Of a stretch of 64,000 bases of DNA, positions 49,606 to 58,919 are shown one piece after another. Below the pieces are notes generated by a model, which had not been told where the DNA came from, ran no database searches, and was given only the letters and a program-made list of their open reading frames with translations. The stretch spans positions 186,001 to 250,000 of the forward strand of contig NZ_SBII01000005.1 in assembly GCF_004028155.1 (NCBI RefSeq), read 5' to 3'. Made by a program: the position numbers and the translations under genes. This DNA comes from Flavobacterium cerinum (lineage in GTDB: Bacteria; Bacteroidota; Bacteroidia; Flavobacteriales; Flavobacteriaceae). Each line of letters opens with the position of its first letter. The first letter of the stretch is position 1.

Positions 49606-51768
49606 TTATTTTACTATCAGTTTTTTTGTTGATTTTGTTCCCTGCATATTTATAGTTATAAAATACACCCCGCTTCTTAAGGATAAAATATCTATATCAG
49701 CCTCATTATTCTCTATTGAACTGGTAAGTATTGTTTTCCCTAAAACATCTGCAATAACAACCTCGGAAAGTGTCCCTCTAATATTGTTCAATTTTAAGTT
49801 TACGCTACCTGACGCAGGATTAGGGTATATCATGAAATTTATAAGAGTATTTTCTTTAACACCAGCAACATTTTGTACCGTAGTTGTTACAGTATTTGTA
49901 TCAATTGCTGGATTAAAATCAAAGTAGATGTGTGCTTGTGCTGCCATAATATCACCTAGAGCAATATCTGCTTTTGGTTTTATTTTATAAATGATATATC
50001 CATGGCTTGCCGGTTCATTACTTAAGCTATCTGCTAAATGAATATTATCAAATAAAAATTCAACTTCATTAGCTGTACGATTCGTTTTATAATCATGGCT
50101 TGCTGCTATAGGCTGAAAAGTAGACCAGTCTAGGTTTTCATCAAGTGTATTAGTAACTCGAATATTAATTGCATCAGCAGTTCCCGTGTTTTGAAAACGA
50201 ACTACATAATTTAGGTATTCATTTGCCTGCTCTTCGGTGATATACTTGCCTTCACGAACGGTTATATCATTTGGATCATAAGAATTTACAACAATCTGAT
50301 TTAAAACAGATGTATTATTTACAGGATTAGAATCTCCTGATGCAGGATTAATTGTTGCAGTAAATACTAATACATCTTGTCCGTTAACAACCGGTGGCTG
50401 CTTAACTGTAAAGTTTAGTAATATGTTTTTTGTTTGAAAAGGAAGCAGATTTGAATAAGTAAAAGTCAATGTATTGCCGGACAGAACCATTGCAGGTGAG
50501 GTATTTACGAATGTTAGTTTACTGCTGTCAAATTGCAATGAAATAGTTCCATTTGCTGTTACAGTGCCTAGGTTTTCATAGAAAATAATATAGCTTGCGG
50601 CAAAACCAGGTCGCGCCTGACTTGTTGGAACAAGTGCCACACTAACTTCATTTATAATTTCTGAAGGTGAAATACAGAAATTCGCATCCTCTTCAACTGC
50701 CGGCATTGTGAAAGAATAAGAACCCGGAGTTGCTGTATACATATTTGCAGGACTGGCAGTAACGGTATTTACACCATCAGGAACATTTATAAATTTATAA
50801 TGGCCATCTGCATTGGTATAAGTTGTATAAACAATATTATCATGAGTATAAGAAACAGGCATATTAGCAGCTGCTGCTTCAAATAAGTCACACCCATTTC
50901 CATCAAGATCTAGTGAAGCAAAACCAGATATACTATTTCCTGTACATTCAATTGCGCTTATTTGAAATGGAACCAACCATGTACAGTTCCCGTGTATGAT
51001 CATTGCATATAATGTTTGTGAATCTGCAACTGTATTTACAAAAGCATCGTAGTTAATAATAGCGTTGTTAGTATTTTCTGAATCGGCTTGGGTTAAGAAA
51101 AAATATGTTGTAAAGTCTGTAACACCACCCATAATTTGTGGTACTATATCACTAAGATTAAACATTTCAAAACCATCACCATTTTGATCACATGCATATA
51201 ACGGTGTTGTCTGCATTGTTGGAGGCGCTAAAATAGTTACAACAAAACTACTTTCGTCTGTACACACCCCACTTTGAGCAAACACATAAACAGTTTGTGT
51301 CTGAGTAATTACAGTACCAATAGTAATTATTTGTCCTGACCCGTTTGCTCCTGTAAAATAATTCCCTTGTTGTAGAGCAGGTAATGTATAAAATTCACAC
51401 GCAGTTACATTTGGCATATCCGGAAGGAAAATCCCTGATGACCAGTTTATCTGGAAAACTGTAATCGCAGTACTGCCATCTGTGGTATTTGTAACCTTAG
51501 CAAAAATAGTTTGCTGCTGTGGAGAAACAAAAGAAGTAGGATTACCTATAGGGTTTGTACCATTTGCAGCATCAGCCTGGGTTTTATAATAAGTAACAAT
51601 AAATCCATTAGGGTTTTGATTTCCTAAAATAATAGGGGTTTGTACCGTAAGATTAAAAACTTCAAAACCACATTGTTGAATGTTTGGAGCAGGATTAGCA
51701 ACTGCCTGTGAAAATCCGTTAAGGGTAAGCAATAAAAAAACGGCTAAAAAGAGTAATTTATTTTTCAT
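49606..51768 (-). CDS. Large T9SS-secreted protein with C-terminal sorting domain
   Basis: The ATG at 51768 gives 720 residues with a signal peptide (MKNKLLFLAVFLLLTLNGFS). Residues about 30-290 hold repeated immunoglobulin-like units rich in Asn, Thr and Gln (CGFEVFNLTVQTP, CDQNGDGFEMFNLSDIVP). A SdrD/Cna-B-like domain follows near 295-385 (GFASLDLDGNGCDLFEA). A DUF11-like conserved region lies near 510-640 (YDPNDITVREGKYITEEQA). The last about 75 residues (FMIYPNPASGSVNLKL ... TKKLIVK) are the type A sorting domain that sends proteins through the gliding-linked T9SS. It is probably on the cell surface. Confidence 0.88.
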   Translation of the reverse strand: MKNKLLFLAVFLLLTLNGFSQAVANPAPNIQQCGFEVFNLTVQTPIILGNQNPNGFIVTYYKTQADAANGTNPIGNPTSFVSPQQQTIFAKVTNTTDGSTAITVFQINWSSGIFLPDMPNVTACEFYTLPALQQGNYFTGANGSGQIITIGTVITQTQTVYVFAQSGVCTDESSFVVTILAPPTMQTTPLYACDQNGDGFEMFNLSDIVPQIMGGVTDFTTYFFLTQADSENTNNAIINYDAFVNTVADSQTLYAMIIHGNCTWLVPFQISAIECTGNSISGFASLDLDGNGCDLFEAAAANMPVSYTHDNIVYTTYTNADGHYKFINVPDGVNTVTASPANMYTATPGSYSFTMPAVEEDANFCISPSEIINEVSVALVPTSQARPGFAASYIIFYENLGTVTANGTISLQFDSSKLTFVNTSPAMVLSGNTLTFTYSNLLPFQTKNILLNFTVKQPPVVNGQDVLVFTATINPASGDSNPVNNTSVLNQIVVNSYDPNDITVREGKYITEEQANEYLNYVVRFQNTGTADAINIRVTNTLDENLDWSTFQPIAASHDYKTNRTANEVEFLFDNIHLADSLSNEPASHGYIIYKIKPKADIALGDIMAAQAHIYFDFNPAIDTNTVTTTVQNVAGVKENTLINFMIYPNPASGSVNLKLNNIRGTLSEVVIADVLGKTILTSSIENNEADIDILSLRSGVYFITINMQGTKSTKKLIVK

Positions 51769-51853
51769 AGTAAAGGTTTGGTTGATTAACACACTTTAAA
51801 CAGTTAAAATGTTAAAACCCCTACTATGATTTAATCAATTATATAAAATATAA

Positions 51854-52516
51854 TTAATCCTTCTTGTTTTTTTCTCTCCAGTTTTTGGTAATAGCTGTAT
51901 AATTTATTGCGAATGCCGGGTCTTGTTTTACTAGCTTTCCAGCTCTAAATGCCTGTATTAAAAAGCCTTCTATATGATAATCTTCCGGTACAGTGGAAGG
52001 ACTGTAGGTTAATTTAAGATTTATATCAAACATTTTTGCAATCCGATTGGACCAAAAAGCTTTCCACCCGCTTTTATGTTCTTTAATCAGATCAAAAGTA
52101 GATTCACCTGTCTGCCTGTATATGAGCTTTACTAATATCTGACCTTCCTTTCTCGAAAGTTTTTTTAGCTGACCTTCAAACTCGTCCTGAAGGTATCGCT
52201 CAACAATCTTAGAATACTTTTTCTTTTCCTTCTCTGTTTTCAGTTTAGACATGTTTACACTAAGCAGAGTAAGTCTTTCGGCAGCAGTTTTAGCAAACGG
52301 ATATACTTTTAGAGTCCTTCTTTTAAGCAAAGCTAGATTTTTTCTTTCTTCGGCTGAAATTGTATCTTTTACATTCGAAATTACAAGTTCCTGCATCTCT
52401 ACATTAAAAACAATAGAGTCCGTCACAGAACCTTTAATAGTGTCTGTAACAACTTCCTGAGCTTTAACTCCGAAAGCAGTTAATAATAGTATGAAAATGT
52501 AAAATTGTGTTTTCAT
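51854..52516 (-). CDS. DUF4294 family secreted protein
   Basis: The ATG at 52516 gives 220 residues with a signal peptide (MKTQFYIFILLLTAFGVKAQ); the longer frame adds unlikely codons. The central block RRTLKVYPFAKTAAERLTLL, with RYLQDEFEGQLKKLSRKEGQ after it and LIKEHKSGWKAFWSNRIAKM further on, is characteristic of DUF4294, a Bacteroidota family of unknown function. The gene is divergent from the M42 peptidase gene, an arrangement that I recall as conserved in Flavobacteriia. Confidence 0.85.
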   Translation of the reverse strand: MKTQFYIFILLLTAFGVKAQEVVTDTIKGSVTDSIVFNVEMQELVISNVKDTISAEERKNLALLKRRTLKVYPFAKTAAERLTLLSVNMSKLKTEKEKKKYSKIVERYLQDEFEGQLKKLSRKEGQILVKLIYRQTGESTFDLIKEHKSGWKAFWSNRIAKMFDINLKLTYSPSTVPEDYHIEGFLIQAFRAGKLVKQDPAFAINYTAITKNWREKNKKD

Positions 52517-52598
52517 TGATTGAAAAAATTTATCCCAAAAATATACAATAATACATAACTCTGTTATCAAATTTATAATTTAGCAAAAAAATAAATTT

Positions 52599-53690
52599 AT
52601 GTCATCAAAATCTATACTAAACGATACTTCAATTGCCTTTTTAGAAGAATATTTAAACAACCCTTCCCCTACCGGATATGAATCCGGAGGTCAGAAAATA
52701 TGGATGGAATATCTTAAACCTTATGTTGATACTTTTATTACAGATACGTATGGTACAGCTGTAGGTATTATTAATCCTGAAGCTCCTTATAAAGTAGTAA
52801 TAGAGGGACACAGTGACGAGATATCATGGTATGTAAATTACATTACAGAAAACGGATTAATTTATGTTATTCGTAATGGCGGTTCTGATCATATGATTGC
52901 GCCTTCTAAAAGAGTTAACATTCATACAAAAAATGGTATTGTAAAAGGTGTATTTGGATGGCCGGCTATACACACACGTAACCGTAGTAAAGAAGAGCCA
53001 GCAAAAATTGAAAATATTTTTATTGATCTAGGCTGTTCAACAAAAGAAGAAGTAGAAAATCTTGGTGTACATGTAGGTTGCGTTATTACCTATCCAGACG
53101 AATTTATAATCTTAAACGAAAATAAGTTTGTATGCCGTGCCATTGATAACCGTATTGGTGGTTTTATGATTGCTGAAGTAGCACGCCTCCTTCATGAAAA
53201 CAAAAAGAAATTACCTTTTGGCCTTTACATAACAAATTCGGTGCAGGAAGAAGTTGGTCTGCGTGGTGCAGAGATGATTACGAAAACTATTCGACCTAAT
53301 GTGGCTATTGTAACTGATGTATGCCATGACAGCACAACACCTATGATTGATAAACGTATTGAAGGTGAAACACAAATAGGAAAAGGCCCGGTTATTACCT
53401 ATGCACCTGCTGTACAAAACAACCTTAGAGAACTTATTATAGATACTGCAAATAAAAAAGAAATACCTTTCCAGAGATTAGCATCGTCAAGAGTTACAGG
53501 GACAGATACTGATGCTTTTGCTTATAGCAATGGCGGAGTGGCTTCGGCTCTTATATCGCTGCCGTTACGTTATATGCACACAACAGTCGAAATGGTACAT
53601 CGAGATGATGTTGAGAATGTAATCAAACTTATTTATGAGACATTATTGACTATGGAAAACGAAGAAACTTTCTCTTATTTCAAAGCCTAA
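52599..53690 (+). CDS. M42 family metallopeptidase (glutamyl aminopeptidase/endoglucanase M type)
   Basis: The 363-residue protein has the co-catalytic metal-site pattern of M42: the first His in VVIEGHSDEISWYV near 70, an Asp in CRAIDNRIGGF near 185, the catalytic Glu pair in VQEEVGLRGAEM near 218, an Asp in VTDVCHDS near 241, and His in MHTTVEMVH near 330. M42 enzymes form large tetrahedral aminopeptidases in the cytoplasm; there is no signal peptide here. It is a single gene with a terminator behind it. Confidence 0.92.
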   Translation: MSSKSILNDTSIAFLEEYLNNPSPTGYESGGQKIWMEYLKPYVDTFITDTYGTAVGIINPEAPYKVVIEGHSDEISWYVNYITENGLIYVIRNGGSDHMIAPSKRVNIHTKNGIVKGVFGWPAIHTRNRSKEEPAKIENIFIDLGCSTKEEVENLGVHVGCVITYPDEFIILNENKFVCRAIDNRIGGFMIAEVARLLHENKKKLPFGLYITNSVQEEVGLRGAEMITKTIRPNVAIVTDVCHDSTTPMIDKRIEGETQIGKGPVITYAPAVQNNLRELIIDTANKKEIPFQRLASSRVTGTDTDAFAYSNGGVASALISLPLRYMHTTVEMVHRDDVENVIKLIYETLLTMENEETFSYFKA

Positions 53691-53691
53691 A

Positions 53692-53725
53692 AAAAAAAGC
53701 ATCCGCCGTGGCGGATGCTTTTTTT
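53692..53725. terminator. Bidirectional terminator
   Basis: AAAAAAAGCATCCGCC and its complement, with a short loop around 53706-53711, are flanked by an A-run and a T-run between convergent genes. Confidence 0.88.
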
Positions 53726-53742
53726 ACTTTTTTAAGACTTGA

Positions 53743-54129
53743 TTAAGAACTTAGCGCTGTTTTAAGTAATGCAACAACTTCTTTAGAGTTTGAAGCTTCT
53801 GCATATTTTAAGGCAGTAATTCCTTTTTCGTCTTTTGCTTTTACGTCTGCGCCTTTTTCAAGTAACAATTTAATGATCTCTACATTGTTATAGCGTGCTG
53901 CTATCATTAGAGGTGTTAAACCGTTTGATTTTTCATGTACAGACGCTCCATACTCGATAAGTTTTTTTACAGTTACTAAATCTCCTTTAGCAATTGCCAT
54001 TCCAAGTGGTGTGTTTGTTTTGTACCCTGATACTAACTCAAATTTTTGGGTAGCTTCAACATTGTTTGCAATTGTTACATTACTAAATGCTACAAGAGCA
54101 AGGCCTAAATAAATGATTGATTTTTTCAT
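53743..54129 (-). CDS. Exported ankyrin-repeat protein
   Basis: The ATG at 54129 gives 128 residues beginning MKKSIIYLGLALVAFSNVTI, a Sec signal peptide that the longer frame would bury. Three ankyrin repeats follow: TPLGMAIAKGDLVTVKKLIE, LTPLMIAARYNNVEIIKLLL and ITALKYAEASNSKEVVALLK. Ankyrin repeats bind proteins; an exported one of three repeats probably acts in the periplasm, partner unknown. Upstream is a GATTGATT-rich tract (54132-54172). Confidence 0.85.
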   Translation of the reverse strand: MKKSIIYLGLALVAFSNVTIANNVEATQKFELVSGYKTNTPLGMAIAKGDLVTVKKLIEYGASVHEKSNGLTPLMIAARYNNVEIIKLLLEKGADVKAKDEKGITALKYAEASNSKEVVALLKTALSS

Positions 54130-54282
54130 GATGATTGATTTGATTGATTGATGATTTTTTTTAGATTGATTAGATCGTTTAAAGTAATAGACGCTCACAT
54201 CCATGTAAACGTTACAGTAAATATTTATTTTAACATATATTTAACATTTATAATCTTACTATGCTTGCATATATAAATAAAA

Positions 54283-54308
54283 AAACCACCTTTAAAATAA
54301 GGTGGTTT
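54283..54308 (-). terminator. Terminator of purC
   Basis: A 10-bp stem AAACCACCTT / AAGGTGGTTT with a 6-nt loop; on the minus strand it continues into TTT. Confidence 0.8.
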
Positions 54309-54327
54309 CAATAAAATTTTAGGCTAT

Positions 54328-55275
54328 TTATTTTTGAAGAAATGCAAGCACATTTTTTTCTATTCTTTCATTAATATTTGAGATATCGGCCTTACCAAAC
54401 TTCTCACCTATTATTTTTTCATATAATTCTATATATCTTTCTGATACACTTTCAATGTATTCATCGGTCATTTCAGGTATAACCTGGCCTTCTTTACCTT
54501 GAAAATCATTAGCTATAAGCCACTGACGAACAAATTCTTTAGAAAGCTGTTTTTGACCTTCACCTTTATTTTGACGTTCCTGGTAACCTTCTGCATAAAA
54601 GTAACGCGAAGAATCAGGAGTATGTATTTCATCAATCAATAAGATCTTTCCATCTTTAGTTTTACCAAATTCATATTTGGTATCTACTAATATCAATCCA
54701 CGTGATGCAGCTATTTCAGTTCCTTTTTGAAAAAGAGCACGAGTGTATTTTTCTAATATAACATAATCTTCTTCAGATACTATACCATTAGCTAAAATAG
54801 CATCACGTGAAATATCCATATCATGTTCACCATTCTCAGCCTTAGTTGTTGGTGTAATGATTGGTGAAGGGAATTTATCATTCTCTTTCATTCCTTCTGG
54901 AAGTTCTACTCCGCATAATATTCTTTTGCCCTCACTATATTCACGGGCAGCATGGCCTGACATATAGCCACGGATAACCATTTCTACTTTAAAAGGCTCA
55001 CAAAGGTGACCTACAGCAACATTAGGATCCGGCGTATCAATAAGCCAGTTAGGTACCACATCTTCGGTAAGACGCATAAATTTAGTAGCGATCTGGTTAA
55101 GTATTTGTCCTTTGTAAGGAATACCTTTTGGCATAACAACATCAAAAGCAGAAAGCCTGTCTGTTGCTACCATTACCAATAGTTCGTCGTTTATATTATA
55201 TACTTCTCTTACTTTACCTCGGTAAACCGATTTTTGGCCCGGGAAATTGAAATCAGTGGATGTGATGGTATTCAT
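54328..55275 (-). CDS. purC: SAICAR synthase
   Basis: The 315-residue enzyme joins CAIR and aspartate with ATP in purine synthesis. The N-terminus shows the ATP-binding start ([20 protein letters not shown]) and [14 protein letters not shown] near 40. [17 protein letters not shown] near 94 and the phosphate/metal motif [13 protein letters not shown] near 212 follow. The length is that of the longer, eukaryote-like PurC forms common in Bacteroidota. A -7 box lies 28 bp upstream. phoH and an SMR gene lie upstream on the same strand. Confidence 0.96.
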   Translation of the reverse strand: MNTITSTDFNFPGQKSVYRGKVREVYNINDELLVMVATDRLSAFDVVMPKGIPYKGQILNQIATKFMRLTEDVVPNWLIDTPDPNVAVGHLCEPFKVEMVIRGYMSGHAAREYSEGKRILCGVELPEGMKENDKFPSPIITPTTKAENGEHDMDISRDAILANGIVSEEDYVILEKYTRALFQKGTEIAASRGLILVDTKYEFGKTKDGKILLIDEIHTPDSSRYFYAEGYQERQNKGEGQKQLSKEFVRQWLIANDFQGKEGQVIPEMTDEYIESVSERYIELYEKIIGEKFGKADISNINERIEKNVLAFLQK

Positions 55276-55302
55276 CGTTTAGTATTTGCGTTTTTACAAT
55301 TG

Positions 55303-55310
55303 CAAAAATA
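55303..55310 (-). promoter_or_regulatory. -7 element of purC
   Basis: TATTTTTG on the minus strand 27 bp before the ATG; the -33 region lacks TTTG. No PurR-like palindrome is evident. Confidence 0.5.
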
Positions 55311-55388
55311 AGAAAGTTAATTTGATTTTTAAAAAAGAGTTTGCTAACCTCTCAACGTTACTTTTTACGATGAATTTTTTAAAAATAA

Positions 55389-55430
55389 AAAGGTTTTAGA
55401 AATATGAGAAATCACATTTCTAAAACCTTT
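55389..55430 (-). terminator. Terminator of the phoH-SMR unit
   Basis: A 15-bp stem AAAGGTTTTAGAAAT (55389-55403) pairs with 55416-55430; on the minus strand T-rich sequence follows. Confidence 0.8.
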
Positions 55431-55454
55431 CATTACATAATCAGTACTTTATAT

Positions 55455-55787
55455 TTAATGACTGGACGTTTTTGAAAAGACATTTATTACTACAACACCT
55501 GCAATAATAAGTGCCATACCTATCATAGCTGGTAAATCGGGCTTTTGTTTGAATAAAAATATTCCTGCAATTGTAATTAAAACAATACCAATACCAGACC
55601 AAATTGCATATGCGATACCTACCGGCATAGTTTTTAAGGTTAAACTTAAAAAATAAAAAGCTGTTAAGTACCCAGCAACTGTTATTAAGCTTGGAATTAA
55701 TTTTGTAAACTGTTCAGACGATTTTAATGCCGACGTAGCAATAGTTTCAAAAACAATAGCAATCAATAAATATATAAATTGTTTCAT
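55455..55787 (-). CDS. Small multidrug resistance (SMR) family transporter
   Basis: The 110-residue protein has four membrane helices and the family signature: the essential Glu14 in IVFETIATSALK, and PVGIAYAIWSGIGIVLI near 55-71 of helix 3. SMR proteins work as antiparallel dimers exchanging protons for cationic drugs or guanidinium; drug (Qac) and guanidinium (Gdx) types differ mainly in helix 1-3 residues. The ATSALK and AIWSG motifs lean to the Qac type. It lies between phoH (18 bp upstream) and purC. Confidence 0.92.
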   Translation of the reverse strand: MKQFIYLLIAIVFETIATSALKSSEQFTKLIPSLITVAGYLTAFYFLSLTLKTMPVGIAYAIWSGIGIVLITIAGIFLFKQKPDLPAMIGMALIIAGVVVINVFSKTSSH

Positions 55788-55805
55788 GCGTATTCCTTCA
55801 ACGGT

Positions 55806-56756
55806 TTAATCATGATTTTCGATACTCTTATAAGAATCTATAATTTTCTTAACAAGACGGTGGCGCACAATATCTTTGTCATCAAGATACAGTATACCAA
55901 TACCTTCTACATCTTTAAGTATTAATAATGCTTCTTTAAGTCCGGATATGGTTCTGCGTGGTAAATCTACCTGCCCGGGATCTCCGGTAATCATAAATTT
56001 AGCATTCTTACCCATACGCGTTAAAAACATCTTCATTTGCGAATGCGTCGTGTTTTGTGCCTCATCAAGTATTACAAAAGCATTGTCCAGTGTACGTCCC
56101 CTCATAAAAGCTAATGGTGCTATCTGGATTATACCTTTTAAAATATAATCTTCAAGGGTTAAAGGCGGTAACATATCACGCAGTGCATCATATAACGGCT
56201 GCATGTAAGGATCCAGCTTTTCTTTCATATCTCCCGGAAGAAAACCAAGATTTTCCCCCGCTTCTACAGCAGGACGGGTTAATATGATTCGCTTCACTTG
56301 CTTGTCTTTTAGTGCTTTTACAGCTAATGCTACACCCGTATAGGTTTTACCGGTACCGGCAGGTCCTACAGCAAATACCATGTCGTTTTGGCCCATGTAG
56401 TCAACCAGCTTCTGCTGATTTGGAGTAAGCGCCTTTATAAGCTTACCACCTAAACCATGCACTAAAATTTTATCATTTGGGCTCATTTGCTCCATCGTAC
56501 TATTGTCGCCATGAATTACACGTTCAATAACATTGAGATCAATATTATTGTATCGTGAAAAATGCAACATTAGTCTTTTAAACCTTTTTTCAAATTCGTC
56601 CAGCATTTCCTTTTCGCCAAAAGCTTTCAGGGTAGTGCCACGGGCAACAATTTTGAGTTTTGGGTAATACTTCTTAATGGTGTCAAGATGAGAATCCTGT
56701 GCTCCCCAAAAATCTTTAGGGGCAATGTCTGTCAGTTCAATCGTTCTCTCGTTCAA
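55806..56756 (-). CDS. phoH: PhoH-like ATPase, TTG start
   Basis: The 316-residue cytoplasmic ATPase may bind or unwind RNA (PhoH/PhoL family). Walker A is AVGPAGTGKTYTGVALA near 130, Walker B FVILDEAQNTTHSQMKMFLT near 228 and a further motif MITGDPGQVDLP near 255. The frame begins at a TTG (56756), giving MNERTIELTDIAPKDFWG, the usual N-terminus in Flavobacteriia; there is no closer ATG. It is the first gene of a unit with the SMR transporter. Its promoter faces that of the SAM hydrolase gene. Confidence 0.93.
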   Translation of the reverse strand: MNERTIELTDIAPKDFWGAQDSHLDTIKKYYPKLKIVARGTTLKAFGEKEMLDEFEKRFKRLMLHFSRYNNIDLNVIERVIHGDNSTMEQMSPNDKILVHGLGGKLIKALTPNQQKLVDYMGQNDMVFAVGPAGTGKTYTGVALAVKALKDKQVKRIILTRPAVEAGENLGFLPGDMKEKLDPYMQPLYDALRDMLPPLTLEDYILKGIIQIAPLAFMRGRTLDNAFVILDEAQNTTHSQMKMFLTRMGKNAKFMITGDPGQVDLPRRTISGLKEALLILKDVEGIGILYLDDKDIVRHRLVKKIIDSYKSIENHD

Positions 56757-56797
56757 AAGCAGTTGATTTTAATTAGAAATGATAGCTATATAATTAT

Positions 56798-56817
56798 TAG
56801 CTTTGCAATCAAATTTA
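56798..56817. promoter_or_regulatory. Facing -7 elements of phoH and the SAM hydrolase gene
   Basis: Plus strand: TAGCTTTG at 56798-56805. Minus strand: TAAATTTG at 56817-56810. The boxes are 4 bp apart, so the two promoters overlap and should exclude each other. Confidence 0.5.
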
Positions 56818-56859
56818 GTGAAATTAAATCTCGCTTCTGTAAAAGTTTTACACAATTTT

Positions 56860-57687
56860 ATGTCAATAATTACCCTTACAACTGACTTTGGACTCAAAGA
56901 CCATTTTGTAGGCGCTTTGAAAGGGAAAATTATTTCCGGTTTCAATGACGCCGTGATTATTGATATTTCCCATGATATCGATTTATTCAATGTATCTGAG
57001 GCCAGTTACATTATTGGTGCGGCTTATAGCAGCTTTCCAAAAGGTACGGTACACCTCATTGGTGTAGATGCCGAATTAACTAAAGAAAACAGGCATATAG
57101 CTATGCAATGGAATGACCATTATTTTATTTGTGCAGATAATGGAATACTCAGTATGCTTACTCAGAAAATCGTTCCGCAAAAAATTGTAGAAATAAACAT
57201 ACACGACCGCCTGCCTTCCGGCTCTACAGAAATGGATGTTTTTGTAACTGCAGCCTGCCATATTGCAAAAGGCGGTTCACTGAGTGTTATAGGTAAAGAA
57301 ATTTCTGAAATTAAAGAAATGAACGAACTTGTGCCTGTAGTCGCAGCAGATAACAACTCTATTAAGGGTTATGTGGCTTATATAGATCATTTTGGCAACT
57401 GTGTAACTAATATATCCCAAAAGTTGGTAAAAGAAATTGCTAAGGGGCGTGATTTTGAAATTACCTTTAGTACAAAAACAATCAAATCGGTAAGAAAAGG
57501 ATATTCTGATTTTACAGTAAATGAACGTTTTGCGCTTAAAGATTACGAAGGCGAAAAATTGGCAATTTTTAATGAGGCTGGTTTTATTGAAATCGCTATA
57601 TATAGAAGTAACCCCTCTACAGTTGGAACTGCAAAAACACTATTGGGCCTTAAATTCAGGGATGTTATAAACGTTAAATTCAAATAG
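56860..57687 (+). CDS. S-adenosylmethionine hydrolase (DUF62 / SAM hydroxide adenosyltransferase)
   Basis: The ATG at 56860 gives 276 residues beginning MSIITLTTDFGLKDHFVG, the DUF62 N-terminus. The family splits SAM into adenosine and methionine using hydroxide. The key Asp lies in TTDFGLKDHF and the His in DISHDIDLF near 40. The FAD-synthase-like core NGILSMLT near 100 and the C-terminal GYVAYIDHFGNCVTNIS near 170 complete the fold. Related fluorinases and chlorinases have an extra loop, not seen here. It is divergent from phoH, as is common in this family of bacteria. Confidence 0.9.
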   Translation: MSIITLTTDFGLKDHFVGALKGKIISGFNDAVIIDISHDIDLFNVSEASYIIGAAYSSFPKGTVHLIGVDAELTKENRHIAMQWNDHYFICADNGILSMLTQKIVPQKIVEINIHDRLPSGSTEMDVFVTAACHIAKGGSLSVIGKEISEIKEMNELVPVVAADNNSIKGYVAYIDHFGNCVTNISQKLVKEIAKGRDFEITFSTKTIKSVRKGYSDFTVNERFALKDYEGEKLAIFNEAGFIEIAIYRSNPSTVGTAKTLLGLKFRDVINVKFK

Positions 57688-57764
57688 ATTTTTCAAATTA
57701 AAAGGGCAATTCTAAAGGCGAGCTCCCTTGATATTTTAGATTATATATAAAACAAAAAAACTGT

Positions 57765-58061
57765 ATGTTTGTACGAATAGTAAAGATGGGGTTTCATGAA
57801 GATAAGGTAGATGCCTTTCTTGATAATTTTGAAGAAGTTAAGCAAAATATACGAAATTTTCCAGGCAACCGTTTCTTAGAGTTATATAGGGATAAAAACG
57901 ACCCTACAATATTTTTCACTTATAGCTATTGGGAAACTGAAGCAGATCTTGAAAACTACCGTAAGTCGGAACTATTCATTGAAGTCTGGGCATTTACTAA
58001 ACAGTTATTCAGGCAAAAAGCAGAAGCCTGGAGTGTAGATAAACTGGTTAGCTTACAATAA
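57765..58061 (+). CDS. ABM-domain (antibiotic biosynthesis monooxygenase-like) protein
   Basis: The 98-residue single ABM domain has the dimeric alpha/beta barrel pattern: MFVRIVKMGFHEDKVDAFLD at the start, FPGNRFLELYRDKND, and FTYSYWETEADLENY with the YW motif. Members are cofactor-free monooxygenases or heme-degrading enzymes; the narrow function is unknown. It is 12 bp before the methyltransferase gene and may share a transcript with it and gldFG. Confidence 0.88.
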   Translation: MFVRIVKMGFHEDKVDAFLDNFEEVKQNIRNFPGNRFLELYRDKNDPTIFFTYSYWETEADLENYRKSELFIEVWAFTKQLFRQKAEAWSVDKLVSLQ

Positions 58062-58073
58062 AAATAATAAATA

Positions 58074-58919
58074 ATGAATTCATTAGTAAGAAAACTATAC
58101 TACGCACTCCCTGTAAATTTAAGATATACAGCGAGAAGAATGGTATATTTGCCTATTGATCTTTTTAGGGATAAAAAAAGTTTAGTACCTCCTAAAGGAA
58201 AAATATTTATAGGACGTGGTGATTTTCTGGCAACTGGTGAAACGTTCTTTAAGCATTTTAAAAATTATGGTAATTTAACTCCTCAAAGCAGCATTTTGGA
58301 TATTGGTTCAGGTATTGGCCGTATGGCTATTCCATTTACTAATTTCCTTGATAAGAATGGTACTTATGAAGGTTTTGATATTGTAAAACAAGGAGTAGAA
58401 TGGTGTAATAAAAACATTTCCAATCGTTATCCAAATTTTAATTTCACATGGATTCCTTTGAAAAATGAACTTTATAATGCCAGTACAAACGATCATGCTT
58501 CAAAAATAACCTTTCCCTACCCTAATAACTATTTCAATTTTGTATTTCTAACTTCGGTTTTTACCCATATGCTTTCTGAAGATGTAGAAAATTATATAAA
58601 AGAAATAAATAGAGTCTTAAAAACTGACAGCGTTTGTTTTGCAACCTTTTTTATTTTAGATAATGAAAGTCAGGAGGCTATGTCTTCTAAGGGAACAAAA
58701 AACTTCAAATTTAATTTTGGAAATTATTCTCTTATGGATAAAACCGTAAAAGAGGCTAATGTTGCATATAAAAAAGAGTATATCTTTGAGCTTCTAAAAG
58801 CAAATAATTTAGACATTTCACATTTCATAAGAGGTAACTGGTCAGGGATTTATTCAGAAGGCCTGGATGAACACCAGGACATTATTATATTTAAAAAAAA
58901 TGAAATCAATATTACTTAG
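58074..58919 (+). CDS. Class I SAM-dependent methyltransferase
   Basis: The 281-residue protein has motif I ILDIGSGIGRMAIPF near 72-86, motif II FDIVKQGVEWCN near 103, and post-motif NYFNFVFLTSVFTHML near 153. The C-terminal half is less typical. It could act on a small molecule or lipid; nothing fixes the substrate. It overlaps gldF by 20 bp, and the four genes from the ABM protein to gldG probably form one operon, but a role in gliding is not implied. Confidence 0.88.
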   Translation: MNSLVRKLYYALPVNLRYTARRMVYLPIDLFRDKKSLVPPKGKIFIGRGDFLATGETFFKHFKNYGNLTPQSSILDIGSGIGRMAIPFTNFLDKNGTYEGFDIVKQGVEWCNKNISNRYPNFNFTWIPLKNELYNASTNDHASKITFPYPNNYFNFVFLTSVFTHMLSEDVENYIKEINRVLKTDSVCFATFFILDNESQEAMSSKGTKNFKFNFGNYSLMDKTVKEANVAYKKEYIFELLKANNLDISHFIRGNWSGIYSEGLDEHQDIIIFKKNEINIT

